From the NCBI GenBank assembly GCA_024280015.1, contig JAJRQY010000004.1, positions 1 to 41,648 on the forward strand: DNA of 41,648 nucleotides. Direction: 5' to 3'. This document shows positions 40,398-41,648 of the stretch, in pieces. Numbering within the stretch: the stretch's first letter is position 1; each line of letters starts with the position of its first letter. This stretch comes from Actinomycetes bacterium. GTDB lineage: Bacteria > Actinomycetota > Acidimicrobiia > Acidimicrobiales > SZUA-35. Made by a program: the position numbers and the translations under genes. The notes beneath the pieces are model-generated. The model was not told where the DNA came from. It saw nothing but the letters and a program-made list of their open reading frames with translations, and did not search any database.

Positions 40398-40478
40398 CTG
40401 CCTTCCTGCCTTCTGTCCTGCTAGCCGGACGGCCCGTGTTGACAGGCTGTGCAGACACGCAACCCCGGCGAACCAGGA

Positions 40479-40913
40479 CTAGCCGTTGATGACGATGGCC
40501 ACACCGGTGACAGCCGAAGAGCTGGCCGCAGTACCGAGGGTGATGGTTGCGGTTCCGCCAGCGACGGTGGAGCTTCCGCCACCAAGGCTGGCATCGGCCG
40601 CATCCTTGAGGGTGAGGCTGATGGCGTCGCCGTTGCAGGCCGCGTTGATGGCTGTGACATTGACTGCTGTGGTCCGGTAGGTACCGGTCGTTGGGTCATA
40701 ACCATTGACGAAGTCGACGGCGACACCGTCGGTATCGCAACTGGCGACGACACCAACGTCTGCTCCAAGGCCGGTTCCCGTGATTCCGCCAAGGCTTGCG
40801 GCGGAGGCTCCAACGATTCCGAAGGCAGAGACACCGCAGACAACGGCGAAAATCATCCGCTTGCGACGAGGATTGGAGGTTTCGGACTGTACGGATAGCT
40901 CTGAGGCACTCAT
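40479..40913 (-). CDS. SipW-dependent-type signal peptide protein, 144 aa
   Basis: A small secreted protein. A polar ~20-residue start precedes RKRMIFAVVCGVSAFGIVG and the hinge ASAASLGGITGTGLGADV, a pattern that matches SipW-dependent-type signal peptides. The mature part is Gly/Ala/Thr-rich and beta-prone, with two cysteines (CDTDGVAVDFVNGYDP and NAACNGDAISL) likely paired. Such proteins accompany SipW peptidases and can form surface fibres, as TasA does, although this one is not a recognisable TasA. The ATG at 40913 is preceded by GGGAG. It is the first gene of the operon that leads to the peptidase. Confidence 0.78.
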   Translation of the reverse strand: MSASELSVQSETSNPRRKRMIFAVVCGVSAFGIVGASAASLGGITGTGLGADVGVVASCDTDGVAVDFVNGYDPTTGTYRTTAVNVTAINAACNGDAISLTLKDAADASLGGGSSTVAGGTATITLGTAASSSAVTGVAIVING

Positions 40914-41030
40914 ATTCTGCTCCCGGCAAAGAGTCAGCTCGTGGCGCACACCTGCGCCTGAGCCTTGGTTTAGTTGGTTGTTGCATCGAGAGCATCGACA
41001 CCCCAACAACCCGACTTGAGAAACAATTAC

Positions 41031-41084
41031 CCCTTCTGGCACCCGCAGAGCACGCTGGTACGTGTTCTGCCGGAGCCAGAAGGG
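41031..41084 (-). terminator. Large hairpin downstream of the CitE-like gene
   Basis: CCCTTCTGGC (41031-41040) pairs with GCCAGAAGGG (41075-41084). Inside them GCAGAGCACG (41045-41054) pairs with CGTGTTCTGC (41061-41070) with one G-U type mismatch around a 6-nt loop. It lies between the CitE-like stop and the secreted-protein gene. On the minus strand a modest TAATTGTTT tract follows the outer arm, so it may be a terminator of the CitE-like transcript; a regulatory RNA structure is an alternative. Confidence 0.6.
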
Positions 41085-41130
41085 TGTCTGGGGCTTTGCT
41101 GGAGGCTGGGCTAGCCGCCGAGAGACTGAG

Positions 41131-41648
41131 TTAGTCGCCGAGGGCGAGGAGTTGTCTGGCTTGAGCGGCCAGAGGCTCATCAATCATCTGGCCCTCAAAG
41201 GCAATAGCTCCCAGACCGCTGGTCAACGCAGTTTCGTAGGCCTCGAGCAAGCGAGTTGCTCGATCCAGTTCCTCCGCGCTTGGAACAAACCCTTCGTTGG
41301 CGATGGCTACTTGCTTGGGGTGGATGCAAAGCTTGCCCCGATAGCCCATGGCCCGAGCCTCAGCTACCTCTCGGGCAAAGCGCTGGTCATCGCTGAAGTC
41401 AGCGACAATCTGATCCAGGACGGGGACGCCAGCCAGTCGTCCGGCTAAGGCGACTTGGGAGCGGGCGTAGGCCACTTCGTGGTTCGAAGCGGTGCGTTGG
41501 CCACCCATGTCAACGACGAAGTCTTCGGCCCCAAAGTAGCCAGCGATGGCCAGTGGATGAGTCAGCAGTTTCCGAGCGTCGGCCACGCCCAAGGCCGTTT
41601 CCAGCCCCACGAAGACGCCAAGGTGCTCGAGGCCAGCGGCGATCAGAG
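41131..41648 (-). CDS. CitE-like CoA ester lyase (HpcH/HpaI aldolase family), 5' truncated by window end
   Basis: The C-terminal ~172 residues of a citrate lyase beta-like protein; the frame stays open to the window end (LIAAGLEHLGVFVGLETALG). Family motifs visible are GLETALGVADA (metal-ligand Glu), LDQIVADFSDD (Asp region) and GKLCIHPKQVAIANEGFVPS, typical of CoA ester lyases that cleave malyl-CoA, citramalyl-CoA or related thioesters. The exact substrate is not clear. Its stop (41133) is followed by the large hairpin and then the SipW-system operon on the same strand. Confidence 0.85.
   Translation of the reverse strand, partial: LIAAGLEHLGVFVGLETALGVADARKLLTHPLAIAGYFGAEDFVVDMGGQRTASNHEVAYARSQVALAGRLAGVPVLDQIVADFSDDQRFAREVAEARAMGYRGKLCIHPKQVAIANEGFVPSAEELDRATRLLEAYETALTSGLGAIAFEGQMIDEPLAAQARQLLALGD

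Overview
The window looks like chromosomal DNA from a member of the phylum Actinomycetota with moderate GC content. An Acidimicrobiia-like lineage is my best guess, by inference only. Supporting signs are a mycoredoxin-like protein, a DUF3097 protein, an EccC/WXG100 type VII secretion locus, an MptB-like mannosyltransferase, an HTH-citrate synthase fusion, and many genes that seem to be translated from leaderless mRNAs (a TAnnnT -10 hexamer 6-7 nt before the start codon). I see no rRNA, tRNA, insertion sequence, prophage or CRISPR array. No gene-free gap exceeds about 250 bases, and the larger gaps are described through the regulatory and repeat entries.

Layout. 1-5.4 kb: the 3' end of a UvrD/HelD-like helicase, then a ParE-ParC type IIA topoisomerase operon on the minus strand with a candidate LexA box upstream. 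5.7-9.7 kb: minus-strand genes for a small RHH-like protein, a mycoredoxin-like protein, an AI-2E-family permease, a site-2 protease and an SDR. 9.7-18.2 kb: a 28-bp tandem array, an alpha/beta hydrolase, a membrane-anchored Swt1-like HEPN protein, a GGDEF-EAL protein, a DUF3097/ABC-F divergent pair separated only by a perfect palindrome, a MalY-like PLP enzyme and a MerR regulator. 18.4-26.2 kb: a type VII secretion island with EccC, a GNAT acetyltransferase, two paralogous membrane proteins, a glycine-zipper effector candidate and two small WXG100-like proteins. 26.3-32 kb: two GT-C type glycosyltransferases (one fused to a GT2 domain), an Nfu-type Fe-S carrier, a hydrolase and a lipoprotein serine protease. 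32-34.6 kb: a citrate synthase divergent from an HTH-citrate synthase fusion, with palindromic operators lying on both promoters. 34.6-38.3 kb: a TetR regulator, a short upstream ORF coupled to an acyl-CoA ligase, and a lipoprotein. 38.3-41 kb: an operon of two secreted proteins, a SipW-type signal peptidase and a transglutaminase-like enzyme. 41.1 kb to the end: a partial CitE-like lyase.

Three loci deserve most attention: the SipW/transglutaminase operon, which could be a surface-fibre or matrix system; the HTH-citrate synthase with its operators, a possible metabolite-sensing autoregulatory pair; and the glycine-zipper type VII effector candidate with paralogous putative immunity proteins. 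A further pattern is the repeated appearance of short direct tandem duplications, very often with a 15-bp period, both in coding DNA and at gene boundaries.
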